Assembly: GCA_016929525.1 (NCBI GenBank)
Contig: JAFGIP010000067.1
Span: 62,001 to 126,000, forward strand
DNA from: Bacteroidales bacterium
GTDB taxonomy: Bacteria > Bacteroidota > Bacteroidia > Bacteroidales > UBA10428
Direction: 5' to 3'
Length of the DNA: 64,000 bases
The position numbers were made by a program, and so were the translations under genes. The notes below the pieces were generated by a model, which saw nothing but the letters and a program-made list of their open reading frames with translations, was not told the origin of the DNA and ran no database searches. Below, one piece after another: positions 18,279 through 28,450 of the stretch (position 1 is its first letter; the number at the start of each line of letters is the position of its first letter).

Positions 18279-21200
18279 CTACCTGAGTAATGAATATAGG
18301 TTGCTGTATTCATCGAAAACTTCCTCAGCATGCGAAGCAAGATCGGTCTGCTTATATTGCTGAGTAATTTGGATAATATTCCCGATTACACGCATATGAT
18401 ATTCTATTTCTCCGGTGATTCTTACAATGTTCTTTGGTTTAAATGAGAAGTAATATTCTAAATGCCTATCTGAAATATCAAGCATTTTATTCAATATTTC
18501 ATTCCCTTTTTCATATTTACCAATGCGATAATATGAATCAGCAATACCTGGCATAAACATATGGTATGGAATCTTTTCATGAGGTGTGAGTTCAATTATT
18601 CTGTCAAGGACTTTTTCTGCTTTTTCAAAATCCCCTCTATTGATAAGCGCATCAGCCAGACGAGTGAATCGGAAACGTAATCGCACAACCGAAAGTGTCC
18701 TGATATGAAAATTATCAAGAAAAACATCTTCTTCATTCATCCTTCCATATTTAAAAACATTCATTAATTTATCGTGAAGAATATCGGCATCAACCCTTCC
18801 ATGTTCGAAACTTGAACCTGAAGAAGTTTTTATCGGAACCAGACGATACGCAAGTCCATCCAGTTGAACATAATCACTAAGCCCTAAATCGTCTGTATGA
18901 TTTGTTCCGACAAAATAAACAGGCCTTTCCCAGTCGTTGTTTGCAATTATATCCAATGCTATCAGATTGCTTTTGGTAATATGTCCTCCGGTAATGCGTC
19001 CGATTGGCGATTCAATTTGTGAAGCATTCTCTTTCTTAACGGTCTCATTGCCAATTACTAATGCTGTATCGACAGGCAAAATAAATTTTCGAACAGGAAC
19101 GTAATCAAGATATTCTCCGCTTTGGGTTGGCAATCTGCTTGCTTTGCTATCACTACCAATAAATTCAACTATATCTTTTGCAGGAAATGCAATATTCTTA
19201 TATTTTTCTTGCTCATAAATCGGAACAGCATCGCGTGTGCCATTTATGTATTGTTCTATTTTAAGTGAGATAGGTAATGGATCAGATTCATATGCTTTTA
19301 GTTTCATTTGATCAATATACCAGTCCATGTTTAAAAGCATTAGGTTTACAACCCGAACATCGGTGCGTATACCTTCTACTTCCTGAGCATACCAAAGCGG
19401 GAAGGTATCATTATCGCCACCTGTAAACAATATTGCGTTAGGCTCACATGAATTTAGATAATCATATGCAATATCACGAGCTAAATATCTTCCTGAACGA
19501 TCATGATCATCCCAGTTCTCTCTTGCCATGATACCTGGCACCAGAAATAGGCAGATTAATGAAATAACAACTACAGAAGGCAGATTTCTGGCTTTTTTAC
19601 CAATCAGATCAATTATTCCTAAAACCCCCAGTCCGATCCAAATTGCGAAAGCATAAAACGAACCGGCATAAGCATAATCTCTTTCACGCGGTTGAATAGG
19701 AGTTTGATTAAGATAGACCACTACTGCAATTCCTGTAAGCACAAATAACAGCATCACAATTGAAAAGTCTTTTTTATGTTTAGAATACTGGAATATCAAT
19801 CCGATAATTCCAAGTAAAAGTGGGAGAAAATAATATGTATTTCGTGCAGGATGGTTTTTTATTTCATCAGGCATATTCCCTTTCCCTTCTCCGACAAGCC
19901 ACTGATCGATGAACTCAATACCAGATATCCAGTTCCCATCGAGTGGCCCTCCGTCAGCCTGAATATTATTTTGACGCCCTGCAAAATTCCACATAAAATA
20001 TCTGAAATACATATGACCGAGCTGATAGCCCAGGAAAAACCTAATATTTGATATAAAGCTTGGTTTAGCCTTTGGATTATTTCTGTCATATATGACATCT
20101 CCGTTTCGGTTTGTTTTAACACTACCATCTTCATTATACCTTGGATAATAAACATCTCTTTCTTCAATGCCTCCCCAATCGAGGTATACTCTAATATGCT
20201 CATTTTTACTGCTATACATTCTCGGGAAGAAGGTTGTAAAATCACTGTCATATTTTATATTAGGTTTACGATTGGTAATAACATACTTTCCGTCGATCTG
20301 CGTATATGTTGGTTTACTATCTGTATATTCAGGACGTGGAGCATTAAAATACTGACCTTTTATCAAAGGCCTGTCTCCGTATTGTTCCCGATTCAAATAA
20401 TACATAAGTGCAAAAACAGTTTCCGGACTGTTTTCATCCATAGGAGGATTTGCCAATGATCGAATTACAATCATTGAGAATGATGAATAGCCAAGAATTA
20501 TTACCGTGATACCGATAATAATTGTGTTTGCAAGTACTTTTCTGTATTTGTGTGTATAATGAATTCCGAATACCAGTCCTCCGATAAGTAATGCTGAATA
20601 AAACAGTACCCCGGAGTTATATTTTAGTCCGAATACATTAACAAAAAGCAGTTCAAACATTGATGCCATCCACACAACACCAGGTATAATCACATACATG
20701 ATTCCTCCTAAAAGCATTAAAGCGATTAACAGAGCTCCGATAATCCCTTTTCGTGAATAACGGTATTTTTTAAAATAATACACCAGCACGATTGCAGGAA
20801 TTGCGAGTAAGTTCAGTAAGTGAACCCCAATCGAGAGACCCATTAGATATGCTATAAGAATAAGCCATTTGTTGGCATATTTTTCACTGGCAACATTCTC
20901 CCACTTCAGAATAGCCCAAAATACCAAAGCTGTAAATAGTGATGAACTTGCATATACTTCACCTTCAACAGCCGAGAACCAGAAAGTATCTGAAAATGTA
21001 TATGCCAGAGATCCAACTAAAGAGCTTCCGAGAATAGCAATGATCTGCCATGTTTTTAAATCATTATCATCATTTTTTACCAATTTCAGAGCCAGATGCG
21101 TAATAGACCAAAACAGGAATAAAATTGTAAAAGCACTTGCAAGTCCAGAAAGAGCATTGATCATTAAAGCTACATTACTTTCACTACCGGCAAAAAGAGA

Positions 21201-21392
21201 GAATAAACGGGCTAAAATCATAAATAATGGAGCTCCCGGGGGATGTCCAACCTGTAATTTATATGCACTTGCGATAAACTCACCACAATCCCATAAACTC
21301 GTTGTGGGTTCGAGTGTTTTAAAATATACAAAGGCAGAGATAATAAAAACACCCCAACCAATGATCCTGTTATAAAGCCTTAAGGTTTTCAT
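18279..21392 (-). CDS. DUF2723 (GT117-type) membrane glycosyltransferase
   Basis: A 1037-residue protein with about 12 N-terminal membrane helices, a large periplasmic region and a C-terminal TPR-like stretch (residues ~930-1030). The opening TTSLWDCGEFIASAYKLQVGHPPGAPLF is the DUF2723 signature, with the Asp/Glu pair thought to be catalytic. The family is assigned to GT117 and is related to TMEM260 O-mannosyltransferases, so it may glycosylate secreted proteins. Bacteroidota often carry one such large protein. It is convergent with the prenyl synthase gene, with a shared terminator between them. Confidence 0.85.
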   Translation of the reverse strand: MKTLRLYNRIIGWGVFIISAFVYFKTLEPTTSLWDCGEFIASAYKLQVGHPPGAPLFMILARLFSLFAGSESNVALMINALSGLASAFTILFLFWSITHLALKLVKNDDNDLKTWQIIAILGSSLVGSLAYTFSDTFWFSAVEGEVYASSSLFTALVFWAILKWENVASEKYANKWLILIAYLMGLSIGVHLLNLLAIPAIVLVYYFKKYRYSRKGIIGALLIALMLLGGIMYVIIPGVVWMASMFELLFVNVFGLKYNSGVLFYSALLIGGLVFGIHYTHKYRKVLANTIIIGITVIILGYSSFSMIVIRSLANPPMDENSPETVFALMYYLNREQYGDRPLIKGQYFNAPRPEYTDSKPTYTQIDGKYVITNRKPNIKYDSDFTTFFPRMYSSKNEHIRVYLDWGGIEERDVYYPRYNEDGSVKTNRNGDVIYDRNNPKAKPSFISNIRFFLGYQLGHMYFRYFMWNFAGRQNNIQADGGPLDGNWISGIEFIDQWLVGEGKGNMPDEIKNHPARNTYYFLPLLLGIIGLIFQYSKHKKDFSIVMLLFVLTGIAVVVYLNQTPIQPRERDYAYAGSFYAFAIWIGLGVLGIIDLIGKKARNLPSVVVISLICLFLVPGIMARENWDDHDRSGRYLARDIAYDYLNSCEPNAILFTGGDNDTFPLWYAQEVEGIRTDVRVVNLMLLNMDWYIDQMKLKAYESDPLPISLKIEQYINGTRDAVPIYEQEKYKNIAFPAKDIVEFIGSDSKASRLPTQSGEYLDYVPVRKFILPVDTALVIGNETVKKENASQIESPIGRITGGHITKSNLIALDIIANNDWERPVYFVGTNHTDDLGLSDYVQLDGLAYRLVPIKTSSGSSFEHGRVDADILHDKLMNVFKYGRMNEEDVFLDNFHIRTLSVVRLRFRFTRLADALINRGDFEKAEKVLDRIIELTPHEKIPYHMFMPGIADSYYRIGKYEKGNEILNKMLDISDRHLEYYFSFKPKNIVRITGEIEYHMRVIGNIIQITQQYKQTDLASHAEEVFDEYSNLYSLLR

Positions 21393-21709
21393 AATAAATT
21401 CAGTATACTATACTAACCTGATTAATTTAAACTATTAACTCATAAATTATAATCGATTAATCCCTTATATATCATGATCAATCGGATTAATCTGCTTGAA
21501 CACATATTTAAAAAATTAAATCCGAAAGCATTGCAGATTAAGGGCAACTAAGATAATGAAATTATTCAGGTAAGAACTTTTAAACTTCTTATTAGGTTAT
21601 GGATCATTCTTAAATAATCATAAATATAAAAATATCGACATTTTATAAATACAAATAGGCTCAGAGATTTGAGCCTATTTAAATTAAAGTATTATGTTCA
21701 ATAATTATC
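21393..21709. other. 317-bp intergenic region
   Basis: No gene or RNA was recognised. The right part contains the terminator at 21653-21680. The left part must hold the promoter of the DUF2723 gene, but no clear -7 box was identified. Confidence 0.5.
21653..21680 (-). terminator. Terminator of the barrel-protein gene at 21710
   Basis: AAATAGGCTCA (21653-21663) pairs perfectly with TGAGCCTATTT (21670-21680) around a 6-nt loop. On the minus strand it lies 30 bp past the stop and is followed by a T-rich tract. Confidence 0.7.
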
Positions 21710-22318
21710 TTATTTGAACCAGCCGAATTTAAATGACATAAATACTGCGGGTTTGAAAAAATCTTCCCTGGTATAATCTGTATCGGTTATTCCGCGCCCG
21801 GTAACATAGCTGACAGATGTCCCTGCCCCTAATACAAAATAACGGGAAAAGTTAAATTCCAGTTCAATAACCGGAGTTATTACAAAAACAGGATACGAAT
21901 TAATATTTTCAGATTCAAAGTCAGGTAAACTTAGAGATTCCGAAATACTACCCCATCCTATTAATGATGAAAATGAGAAATGAACCGGTTTCTTATATCC
22001 AGCTACTGCACCGAACATTAATCCCCCATGTCCAAAATTCAGATTATATTCATTATTACCTTTAAACGGCGTTTTATTGGTTTTCCCCATTCCATAACCT
22101 CCAAAAAAGGTATTACCAACAATAACAGCTGCATAACCTCCCATCATATGTGCAAAATCGTTACCTGTTGAGGTAAATATCATCACAGGGCCTCCGAAAC
22201 CACTAATCCGAAGTCTTTTATCATCCTTTTTCTTAAAAATGGTTTGAAAATCATCGTCCTGGGAAAAACAACTCAGTGGTATTATAGCACAGAATATCAG
22301 GATTTTAAATACTTTCAT
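21710..22318 (-). CDS. Probable outer-membrane barrel protein
   Basis: A 202-residue protein with a signal peptide (MKVFKILIFCAIIPLSCFSQ). After it come strands rich in Gly and Phe (GGYAAVIVGNTFFGGYGMG, RYFVLGAGTSVSYVTG) and a C-terminal ...FKPAVFMSFKFGWFK. It looks like a small outer-membrane beta-barrel; no specific family was recognised. It is a single gene with its own terminator, and its ATG lies 116 bp from the end of queA. Confidence 0.65.
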   Translation of the reverse strand: MKVFKILIFCAIIPLSCFSQDDDFQTIFKKKDDKRLRISGFGGPVMIFTSTGNDFAHMMGGYAAVIVGNTFFGGYGMGKTNKTPFKGNNEYNLNFGHGGLMFGAVAGYKKPVHFSFSSLIGWGSISESLSLPDFESENINSYPVFVITPVIELEFNFSRYFVLGAGTSVSYVTGRGITDTDYTREDFFKPAVFMSFKFGWFK

Positions 22319-22434
22319 TTATTCTTTTTTTGATAATTGTTCAGAAACGAATTAATTGCGTTTCTAATGACAAAAGAATTGTATAATGGTTGCACCTTGT
22401 TTTGCTTTTATCAGTTTTACTTAAACGCACTTTT

Positions 22435-23484
22435 TCAAATTATTAACATGGCATCGCCATAAGTTCCAAATCTGTATTTCTCTTTAATAGCTATATCGTA
22501 CGCTTTAAATAAATATTCGTAACCTGAAAATGCTGAAACGGACATGAGCAAAGTAGAAAGTGGCAGATGAAAGTTAGATATCATACTGGTAGGTACACTA
22601 AATTCATAAGGAGGAAATATAAATTTATTTGTCCAACCATCATAAGGTTTTAAATATCCCTGTGTTGATACGGAACTTTCCAGAGTTCGCATAACTGTTG
22701 TACCAACCGCGCACACTTGTTTACGTTTTTCTTTTGCGTCGTTTACAATTTTAGCTGCCTTTTCAGGTATAATAATTCTTTCCGAATCCATTTTATGTTT
22801 TGTGAGATCTTCCACATCAACAGTGCGGAAATTTCCTAAACCAACATGCAGTGTTATTTCAGCAAACTCAAGGCCTTTAATTTCCAAGCGCTTTAATAAC
22901 TCCCGACTAAAATGCAGACCGGCAGTAGGAGCCGCGACAGCTCCTTCATGTTTAGCAAATATTGTCTGATATCTTTCTTTGTCCTCAGGTTGGACTTCTC
23001 TTTTTATGAATTTTGGAAGTGGTGTTTCTCCCAATCCATAAAGAGTCGCTTTAAACTCTTCATAATCCCCATCAAAAAGAAATCTTAATGTGCGCCCTCG
23101 TGAAGTTGTGTTATCAATTACCTCAGCAACCAAAACATCATCTTCACCAAAATATAGTTTATTCCCAATCCGTATTTTTCTGGCCGGATCTACCAATACA
23201 TCCCATAAGCGTTGTTCTTTATTAAGTTCCCTTAAAAGAAAAACTTCTATTTCCGCACCTGTTTTCTCTTTGTTGCCATATAACCTTGCCGGAAAAACCT
23301 TGGTATTATTAAATACCATAACGTCTTCCGAATTGAAATACTCTATTATATCTTTAAAAATCCGGTGTTCAATTGATCCATCTTTCCTTCTAAGAACCAT
23401 TAATCTGGATTCATCCCGATTTTCTGCCGGATATTTCGCGATCAGTTCTTCTGGCAGATTATACTTGTATTGTGATAATTTCAT
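22435..23484 (-). CDS. queA: tRNA preQ1(34) S-adenosylmethionine ribosyltransferase-isomerase
   Basis: A 349-residue QueA, which transfers the ribosyl part of SAM to preQ1 in tRNA to make epoxyqueuosine. Family segments are the opening [24 protein letters not shown], then [30 protein letters not shown] and [16 protein letters not shown]. The length is normal. It is the last gene of the ftsX-DUF3098-uppP-truB-queA run and is separated from truB by 115 bp, so it may have its own promoter. Confidence 0.95.
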   Translation of the reverse strand: MKLSQYKYNLPEELIAKYPAENRDESRLMVLRRKDGSIEHRIFKDIIEYFNSEDVMVFNNTKVFPARLYGNKEKTGAEIEVFLLRELNKEQRLWDVLVDPARKIRIGNKLYFGEDDVLVAEVIDNTTSRGRTLRFLFDGDYEEFKATLYGLGETPLPKFIKREVQPEDKERYQTIFAKHEGAVAAPTAGLHFSRELLKRLEIKGLEFAEITLHVGLGNFRTVDVEDLTKHKMDSERIIIPEKAAKIVNDAKEKRKQVCAVGTTVMRTLESSVSTQGYLKPYDGWTNKFIFPPYEFSVPTSMISNFHLPLSTLLMSVSAFSGYEYLFKAYDIAIKEKYRFGTYGDAMLII

Positions 23485-23599
23485 GCGCTTCAGTGTTTTA
23501 ACAAGTAAATAAATAAACTGTAATTATCCTAATTCTTTTGAACACATCTCAAATGCCCTGTTTTCAAGTCGACCGTTATACGTAAAATAAATATAAAGG

Positions 23600-24304
23600 T
23601 TACAAAAAATTTAATTCTCTTTTAAAATTTTCTATCTGTATTGCTGAATCAATATTAAATTGTCCAACTGCAGTTCTTCGTAAAGCCGAAAGATGAGCTC
23701 CTGAACCTAAAGCAATCCCAATATCCCTGGCAAGAGAACGAATATATGTGCCTTTACTGCATTTAATTCTAAGTTTTAATAATGGCATGACATATTCCTG
23801 TATCTCAAGTTCATATATTTCAATCTCGTTTGCCTCAAGTTCTTGCTGAATGCCTCCCCTAGCTAATTTATATGCCCGAATACCATTTATATTCTTTGCA
23901 GAAAATAATGGCGGAATTTGTTTATTTTTCCCTTTAAATTTCTTAAGATTTTCAGCAATAAGATCTTCCGTAATATGGCATATACCATATTCATGATCAA
24001 TTTCTGTTTCCAGATCGAATGATGGCGTTGTTTTTCCCAAAGTAATTTCAGCAATATATTCTTTAAACTTATCCTGAATTTCTGTTATTTTCTTTGTTGC
24101 TTTACCAGTACAAAGAACCAGTACACCTGTAGCCAAAGGATCTAGAGTACCGGCATGTCCTACTTTAAGTTTTTTTATACCAGCATGTTTACAAAGAATA
24201 TATCGTACTTTATTAACCAAATAAAAGGAAGTCCAACCATAAGGTTTGTCAAAAGTAAGAATAAGACCTTCTTTGAGTTTTTCTGCAGTATACTTTTTTG
24301 CCAT
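23600..24304 (-). CDS. truB: tRNA pseudouridine(55) synthase
   Basis: A 234-residue TruB that converts U55 in the T loop of tRNAs to pseudouridine. The catalytic Asp is in VGHAGTLDPLATGVL; the upstream segment FDKPYGWTSFYLVNKVR and the C-terminal CSKGTYIRSLARDIG are also conserved. It lacks the extra C-terminal PUA domain of the longer E. coli protein, as is normal in Bacteroidota. It lies 14 bp after uppP. Confidence 0.95.
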   Translation of the reverse strand: MAKKYTAEKLKEGLILTFDKPYGWTSFYLVNKVRYILCKHAGIKKLKVGHAGTLDPLATGVLVLCTGKATKKITEIQDKFKEYIAEITLGKTTPSFDLETEIDHEYGICHITEDLIAENLKKFKGKNKQIPPLFSAKNINGIRAYKLARGGIQQELEANEIEIYELEIQEYVMPLLKLRIKCSKGTYIRSLARDIGIALGSGAHLSALRRTAVGQFNIDSAIQIENFKRELNFL

Positions 24305-24318
24305 TGCAGGGCCTAATA

Positions 24319-25101
24319 TTATAAACTAAATATTAATGTTAATGATGCAACAATAAAACAGTATAAAGCAAACCATATGAGTTTACTCCTTTTCACAATT
24401 GAAATCATCAATTTACAGGCTATTAAACCCACAATAAATGCTGAAATGAATCCTGTAAATAAAGGTATCAATTTAACTGAATCAGAGATCATTCCCCCAC
24501 CTATAATATCAAGACCAGCTTTCCCAAGTATAGGCAACAGAACCATAAGAAAAGAAAACCTAGCTGCATTTTCTCTTTTATTTTTTAAAAGTAATGCTGT
24601 AGCTATTGTTGCGCCTGAACGTGACATGCCTGGTAAAACTGCTATTGCCTGTGCAATTCCAATAATAAAAGCATGAAAAAACGATATTTCTTTTTCTCTT
24701 GGTTTTGAATAATGGGTAAAAGCCAGCAATAAGGCTGTTACCATCAGCATATATCCAACCAGTACCAAACTACCTGAAAATAATTGTTCTACTTTATCTT
24801 CTAAAAATAGTCCGACAAATACAACCGGTATTGCTGAAAAAATAAGTTTTGAAATATACCGTGTTTCTGAATTCCAGCTTATTTTGGCTAATCCCGAAAA
24901 CAAGCCGACTATATCTTTCCTGAATACTACCAGAGTAGAACACACTGTGGCTGTATGAACAATAATATCGAAAGTAAGATTGTCTTCCACCTGAACACCT
25001 AATAAAGCTTTACCTATTTCTAAATGACCGCTGCTGCTTACAGGTAAAAATTCAGTAAGTCCTTGAAGTATTCCAAGAATTAATGCTTCAAACCAATTCA
25101 T
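24319..25101 (-). CDS. uppP: Undecaprenyl-diphosphatase
   Basis: A 260-residue inner-membrane phosphatase that recycles the undecaprenyl carrier for cell-wall synthesis and gives bacitracin resistance when overproduced. The two catalytic segments are intact: GLTEFLPVSSSGHLE near the N-terminus and the later LPGMSRSGATI. About eight helices are predicted. It lies between the DUF3098 and truB genes and is probably cotranscribed with them. Confidence 0.95.
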   Translation of the reverse strand: MNWFEALILGILQGLTEFLPVSSSGHLEIGKALLGVQVEDNLTFDIIVHTATVCSTLVVFRKDIVGLFSGLAKISWNSETRYISKLIFSAIPVVFVGLFLEDKVEQLFSGSLVLVGYMLMVTALLLAFTHYSKPREKEISFFHAFIIGIAQAIAVLPGMSRSGATIATALLLKNKRENAARFSFLMVLLPILGKAGLDIIGGGMISDSVKLIPLFTGFISAFIVGLIACKLMISIVKRSKLIWFALYCFIVASLTLIFSL

Positions 25102-25130
25102 AATATGTTTTTATGAAAAATCCTCTCTGA

Positions 25131-25388
25131 TTATTCTCCTTTAGGCTTTCTCATAATTGCCCATATCTCAAAGGCAAATCCGGCCAGAACAATTATAGGA
25201 GCCAAAGTAATTCTTCTAAAACTGAAGATTTCATCACCATTAAATATATTAGGATCTTCTGACCGCCCGCCAATCATAAGAGCAAAACCAATAATAATTA
25301 TCAGAAATCCTATCAACAGGTATTTATAATTCTCGCGAGGTAGAGCAAAATCCGTTGAGGGTTGATTAATTTCTCTTTTTTGAGCCAT
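25131..25388 (-). CDS. DUF3098 small membrane protein
   Basis: An 85-residue protein with two hydrophobic helices (YLLIGFLIIIIGFALMIGG and APIIVLAGFAFEIWAIM) and short polar ends. It matches DUF3098, a family found in Bacteroidota right after ftsX. Its position 3 bp after ftsX and 29 bp before uppP suggests a role in division or envelope growth, but no function is known. Confidence 0.85.
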   Translation of the reverse strand: MAQKREINQPSTDFALPRENYKYLLIGFLIIIIGFALMIGGRSEDPNIFNGDEIFSFRRITLAPIIVLAGFAFEIWAIMRKPKGE

Positions 25389-25391
25389 ATT

Positions 25392-26270
25392 TTAAGTATA
25401 TAATTTATCAGTTTTAATAAATAAATATTTTGTAACTGCAGTATAAGTTGAGATCCAATTTATAAATACCCCCATTAAAAGAACTAATCCAAATAACAAT
25501 CCTAAAGTTTTCACATCATTTAACCTAATAATTCCTTCCATTTCATTTTGCAGAAAATATATAAATGCCGTCAAAGTTCCAATTGCAAACAGAGCACTTA
25601 TTATTCCTTGAATTAAACTCCGATAAAGAAATGGCCTTCGAATATATCCTGCTGTTGCCCCAACCAGCTGCATTGTTCTGATTATAAAACGTTTTGCATA
25701 AACAGCAAGTCTGATAGTATTGTTTATAAGAGCAATAGCAATTAAAAGCAGAAATCCGCTAAAAAACAGCACTAGCAGGCTTATTTTCCTGACATTTTGA
25801 TTCACGGTATGAATCAGATTTTTCTGATAATAAACTTCTTTTATTTGACTGAATTCTTTTAAATCTGATTCAATTATGGCTATACTGTCAGCATTGGCAT
25901 ACGATGCAAGGAATTTTACCTCGATTGACGGTAGTAATGGATTATGCCCAATAAATTCAATAAAATTTTCTCCAAGTTCTTCTTTTAATTCAACTGCTGC
26001 TGCTTCTTTGGTAATGTAATCCGTTTCCTTTACATAAGGTTTTGCATCCAGAGATTTTTGAATTTGAAAAATATCAACTTCCCTGACATTGTCGGCTAAA
26101 ATTACTTTGAAGATTATATTTTCCCTGACGTAATCTGATAATCGCTTTGTATTAAGCAATAATAAACCTACTGATCCCAGCAGTATAAGCAACAATGTAA
26201 TACTTACCGTTGAGGTAAAGTATGAACTCCTTAATCTTCGTTTCTCAAGTTTTATTTCGCTTTTCGACAT
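25392..26270 (-). CDS. ftsX: Cell-division protein FtsX
   Basis: A 292-residue permease-like subunit that, with the ATPase FtsE, controls peptidoglycan hydrolases at the septum. There is one N-terminal helix, then a ~100-residue periplasmic domain (VREVDIFQIQKSLDAKPYVKE...YYQKNLIHTVNQNV), then three helices in the FtsX domain. ATG at 26270 (MSKSEIKLEKRR) is chosen over one at 26294 because of the charged N-terminus. ftsE is not adjacent. EnvC, its usual periplasmic partner, is encoded at 59113. Confidence 0.92.
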   Translation of the reverse strand: MSKSEIKLEKRRLRSSYFTSTVSITLLLILLGSVGLLLLNTKRLSDYVRENIIFKVILADNVREVDIFQIQKSLDAKPYVKETDYITKEAAAVELKEELGENFIEFIGHNPLLPSIEVKFLASYANADSIAIIESDLKEFSQIKEVYYQKNLIHTVNQNVRKISLLVLFFSGFLLLIAIALINNTIRLAVYAKRFIIRTMQLVGATAGYIRRPFLYRSLIQGIISALFAIGTLTAFIYFLQNEMEGIIRLNDVKTLGLLFGLVLLMGVFINWISTYTAVTKYLFIKTDKLYT

Positions 26271-26353
26271 TAATATGTAAAGGTTGAACGGCAAAAATAA
26301 AAAGAAATATCAGTAGCAAATCAATTATTTAATTACAAAAATTGTTAAAGATA

Positions 26354-27373
26354 CTAATCAACATACGTAATCCACCCGAATTTATCTTTTTCATCACCGG
26401 TTTGTATGGCAGTAAGCTTACGATAAAGCCTACTTGAAACAGGACCTGCCTGGTTTCCTTCACCAAATTGATATATCTTATTTGCATCTGGATCGATAAT
26501 TTTTCTGACAGGTGTTATTACTGCAGCGGTACCACATGCACCTACCTCATCAAAATCCTTTAGTTCTTCAACTGAAACAGGTCTTCTTTCAACTTTCATT
26601 CCCATATCTTTTGCCAGTTCCATCAGACTCATATTTGTGATGGAAGGTAATATCGATTTCGAATCGGGAGTTATGTATGTATTCCCTTTAATTGCAAAGA
26701 AATTGGCAGGACCAGCTTCATCAATATATTTTTTTTCTTTTGCATCGAGAAACAGAGTTGTTCCAAAGCCAGCTTCGTGAGCTTCCTTTAGTGATATGAG
26801 ACTTGCCGCATAGTTACCCCCTACTTTATACGCGCCGGTCCCCAATGGAGCAGCTCTGTCGAATTTACGGCAAATCATTATATCAACCGGAGCGAATCCT
26901 TCTCTGAAATATGGCCCAACCGGTGTAACAAATACCATAAACAAATATTCCTTTGAAGGCTTAACGCCTACTTCCGCGCTAATTCCCAATAATAAAGGTC
27001 TTATATATAAAGTAGCTCCATACCCGTAAGGTGGTACATATTTTTCATTTTCTTTTACAACTGTAAGTATTGCCTCACAAAACATTTCTTTTGGCACAGG
27101 TTGCATTTCAACACCTTCAGCCGAATTTATCAACCTTTGAGAATTTTCCTCCCAGCGAAATAATCTAATTCTGTTATCCTTTCCACGATATGCCTTCAAC
27201 CCTTCAAATATTTCCTGCCCGTAGTGCAAACAGGTTGAAGCCATATGTAAATTAATATATTCTGAATCAGTAATTTCAATACTACTCCATTCGCCATTTT
27301 TAAAGTAATAACGTACGTTACAATTTGTTTTTCTATAGGCAAACGGAAGATTTTTCCAATCTGTATTTTGCAT
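26354..27373 (-). CDS. ilvE: Branched-chain-amino-acid aminotransferase
   Basis: A 339-residue PLP class IV aminotransferase of the type II (eukaryote-like) subgroup. It performs the last step of Val, Leu and Ile synthesis or the first step of their breakdown. Visible segments are LHYGQEIFEGLKAYRG, the lysine region GTGAYKVGGNYAASL and EVGACGTAAVITPVRKI. The length is normal for the subgroup. It is divergent from the universal stress protein gene across 174 bp. Confidence 0.93.
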   Translation of the reverse strand: MQNTDWKNLPFAYRKTNCNVRYYFKNGEWSSIEITDSEYINLHMASTCLHYGQEIFEGLKAYRGKDNRIRLFRWEENSQRLINSAEGVEMQPVPKEMFCEAILTVVKENEKYVPPYGYGATLYIRPLLLGISAEVGVKPSKEYLFMVFVTPVGPYFREGFAPVDIMICRKFDRAAPLGTGAYKVGGNYAASLISLKEAHEAGFGTTLFLDAKEKKYIDEAGPANFFAIKGNTYITPDSKSILPSITNMSLMELAKDMGMKVERRPVSVEELKDFDEVGACGTAAVITPVRKIIDPDANKIYQFGEGNQAGPVSSRLYRKLTAIQTGDEKDKFGWITYVD

Positions 27374-27547
27374 ATAATTAAATTTGTCTAATGATATTTA
27401 GGAAAAATATACTAAAATTCTCGAATTACGGATATCAATCATAAGTCATCCTTGTTTGAAAACGAATATACAATTGATGTTTGAAATAACAATATGCTTT
27501 AGTATTTTAAATTTAATTATTATCTTAAGCCCTAAATTACCACAATT

Positions 27548-28384
27548 ATGGAGCAGGAAAAAACATATATTCTTGTTACCTGGGATTTTACTGAAAAATC
27601 CGAGTATGCTTTAGCCCATGCTCTGCTGGCAGCAGAGAAACTAAAGCATGAAGTTGCACTCGTGCATATAGTTAAAAAAGAAACCGAGATTGAATCAGCC
27701 AAAGAAAGAATGCATGGAATTTTGTCAAGTAAATATGCCGATGTTGATCCAAAACCTGAGGTTATTGTCAAAGATGGAAATATTTTTTCAACAATTACCG
27801 ATTTGGCTAATGACCTGCACGCAAGGATGGTTTTCATGGGCACACATGGCATTAAAGGTATGCAGAAATTTCTTGGTAGCTGGGCACTTAAAGTAATAGC
27901 CCATACAAAAATGCCATTTATTGTTGTTCAGGATCATCCTCCGGCACATTTTTACAAAAACATAGTAATTCCAATTACTTTCAGAAGTGAAAATAAGGAG
28001 TGTATTAACTGGGTTGGTTATTTCTCAAGATACTTTGGATCACATTTCCATGTTTTTAAAGCAAAACATACAGATCCTAATTTTATTAAAGGTATTGATT
28101 CAAACGTATTCTTTTTAACTAAGTACTTTTCCAGTAAAAATGTTTCATGGGAGTTGGCTGAATCGCCCAGTGAATCTGAATTTGTTGTAGAAACCATTAA
28201 ATACGCATCCAAAGTAAAAGCAGATGCAATATTAATTATGGTTACCAAAGACATCGGATTTGCCGATTATGTACTCGGTGCTCACGAACAATATATCATA
28301 GCAAACGAAGCTAAACTTCCTGTAATATGTATTAATCCAAAACCACCTAAATTAGGTGGTAGCTTCAGTGCATCCGGAGGTTAA
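27548..28384 (+). CDS. Universal stress protein, two tandem UspA domains
   Basis: A 278-residue cytoplasmic protein with two UspA folds. The first domain has the ATP-binding signature G-x2-G-x9-G-S (GTHGIKGMQKFLGS), so it likely binds ATP. The second, from about residue 150, has no clear copy of it. Such proteins respond to starvation and stress; the exact target is unknown. It is a single gene with its own terminator, and its promoter lies in the divergent region shared with ilvE. Confidence 0.9.
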   Translation: MEQEKTYILVTWDFTEKSEYALAHALLAAEKLKHEVALVHIVKKETEIESAKERMHGILSSKYADVDPKPEVIVKDGNIFSTITDLANDLHARMVFMGTHGIKGMQKFLGSWALKVIAHTKMPFIVVQDHPPAHFYKNIVIPITFRSENKECINWVGYFSRYFGSHFHVFKAKHTDPNFIKGIDSNVFFLTKYFSSKNVSWELAESPSESEFVVETIKYASKVKADAILIMVTKDIGFADYVLGAHEQYIIANEAKLPVICINPKPPKLGGSFSASGG

Positions 28385-28409
28385 TCATCATTTAAAATAT
28401 TATGCAGTA

Positions 28410-28437
28410 AAAACAAGGGCGAATTCGCCCTTGTTTT
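28410..28437. terminator. Perfect 28-bp palindromic terminator
   Basis: Each arm is 14 bp (AAAACAAGGGCGAA and its exact complement), centred at 28423/28424, and followed by a T-rich tract. It lies 25 bp after the universal stress protein stop and 14 bp before the rdgB ATG, so it also falls in the rdgB leader. Confidence 0.8.
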
Positions 28438-28450
28438 AATTTTATATCCT

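Noticed and set aside
20869-21375. 168-codon plus-strand frame inside the DUF2723 gene
   Set aside because: It is antisense to membrane helices of a clear DUF2723 protein; a shadow frame.
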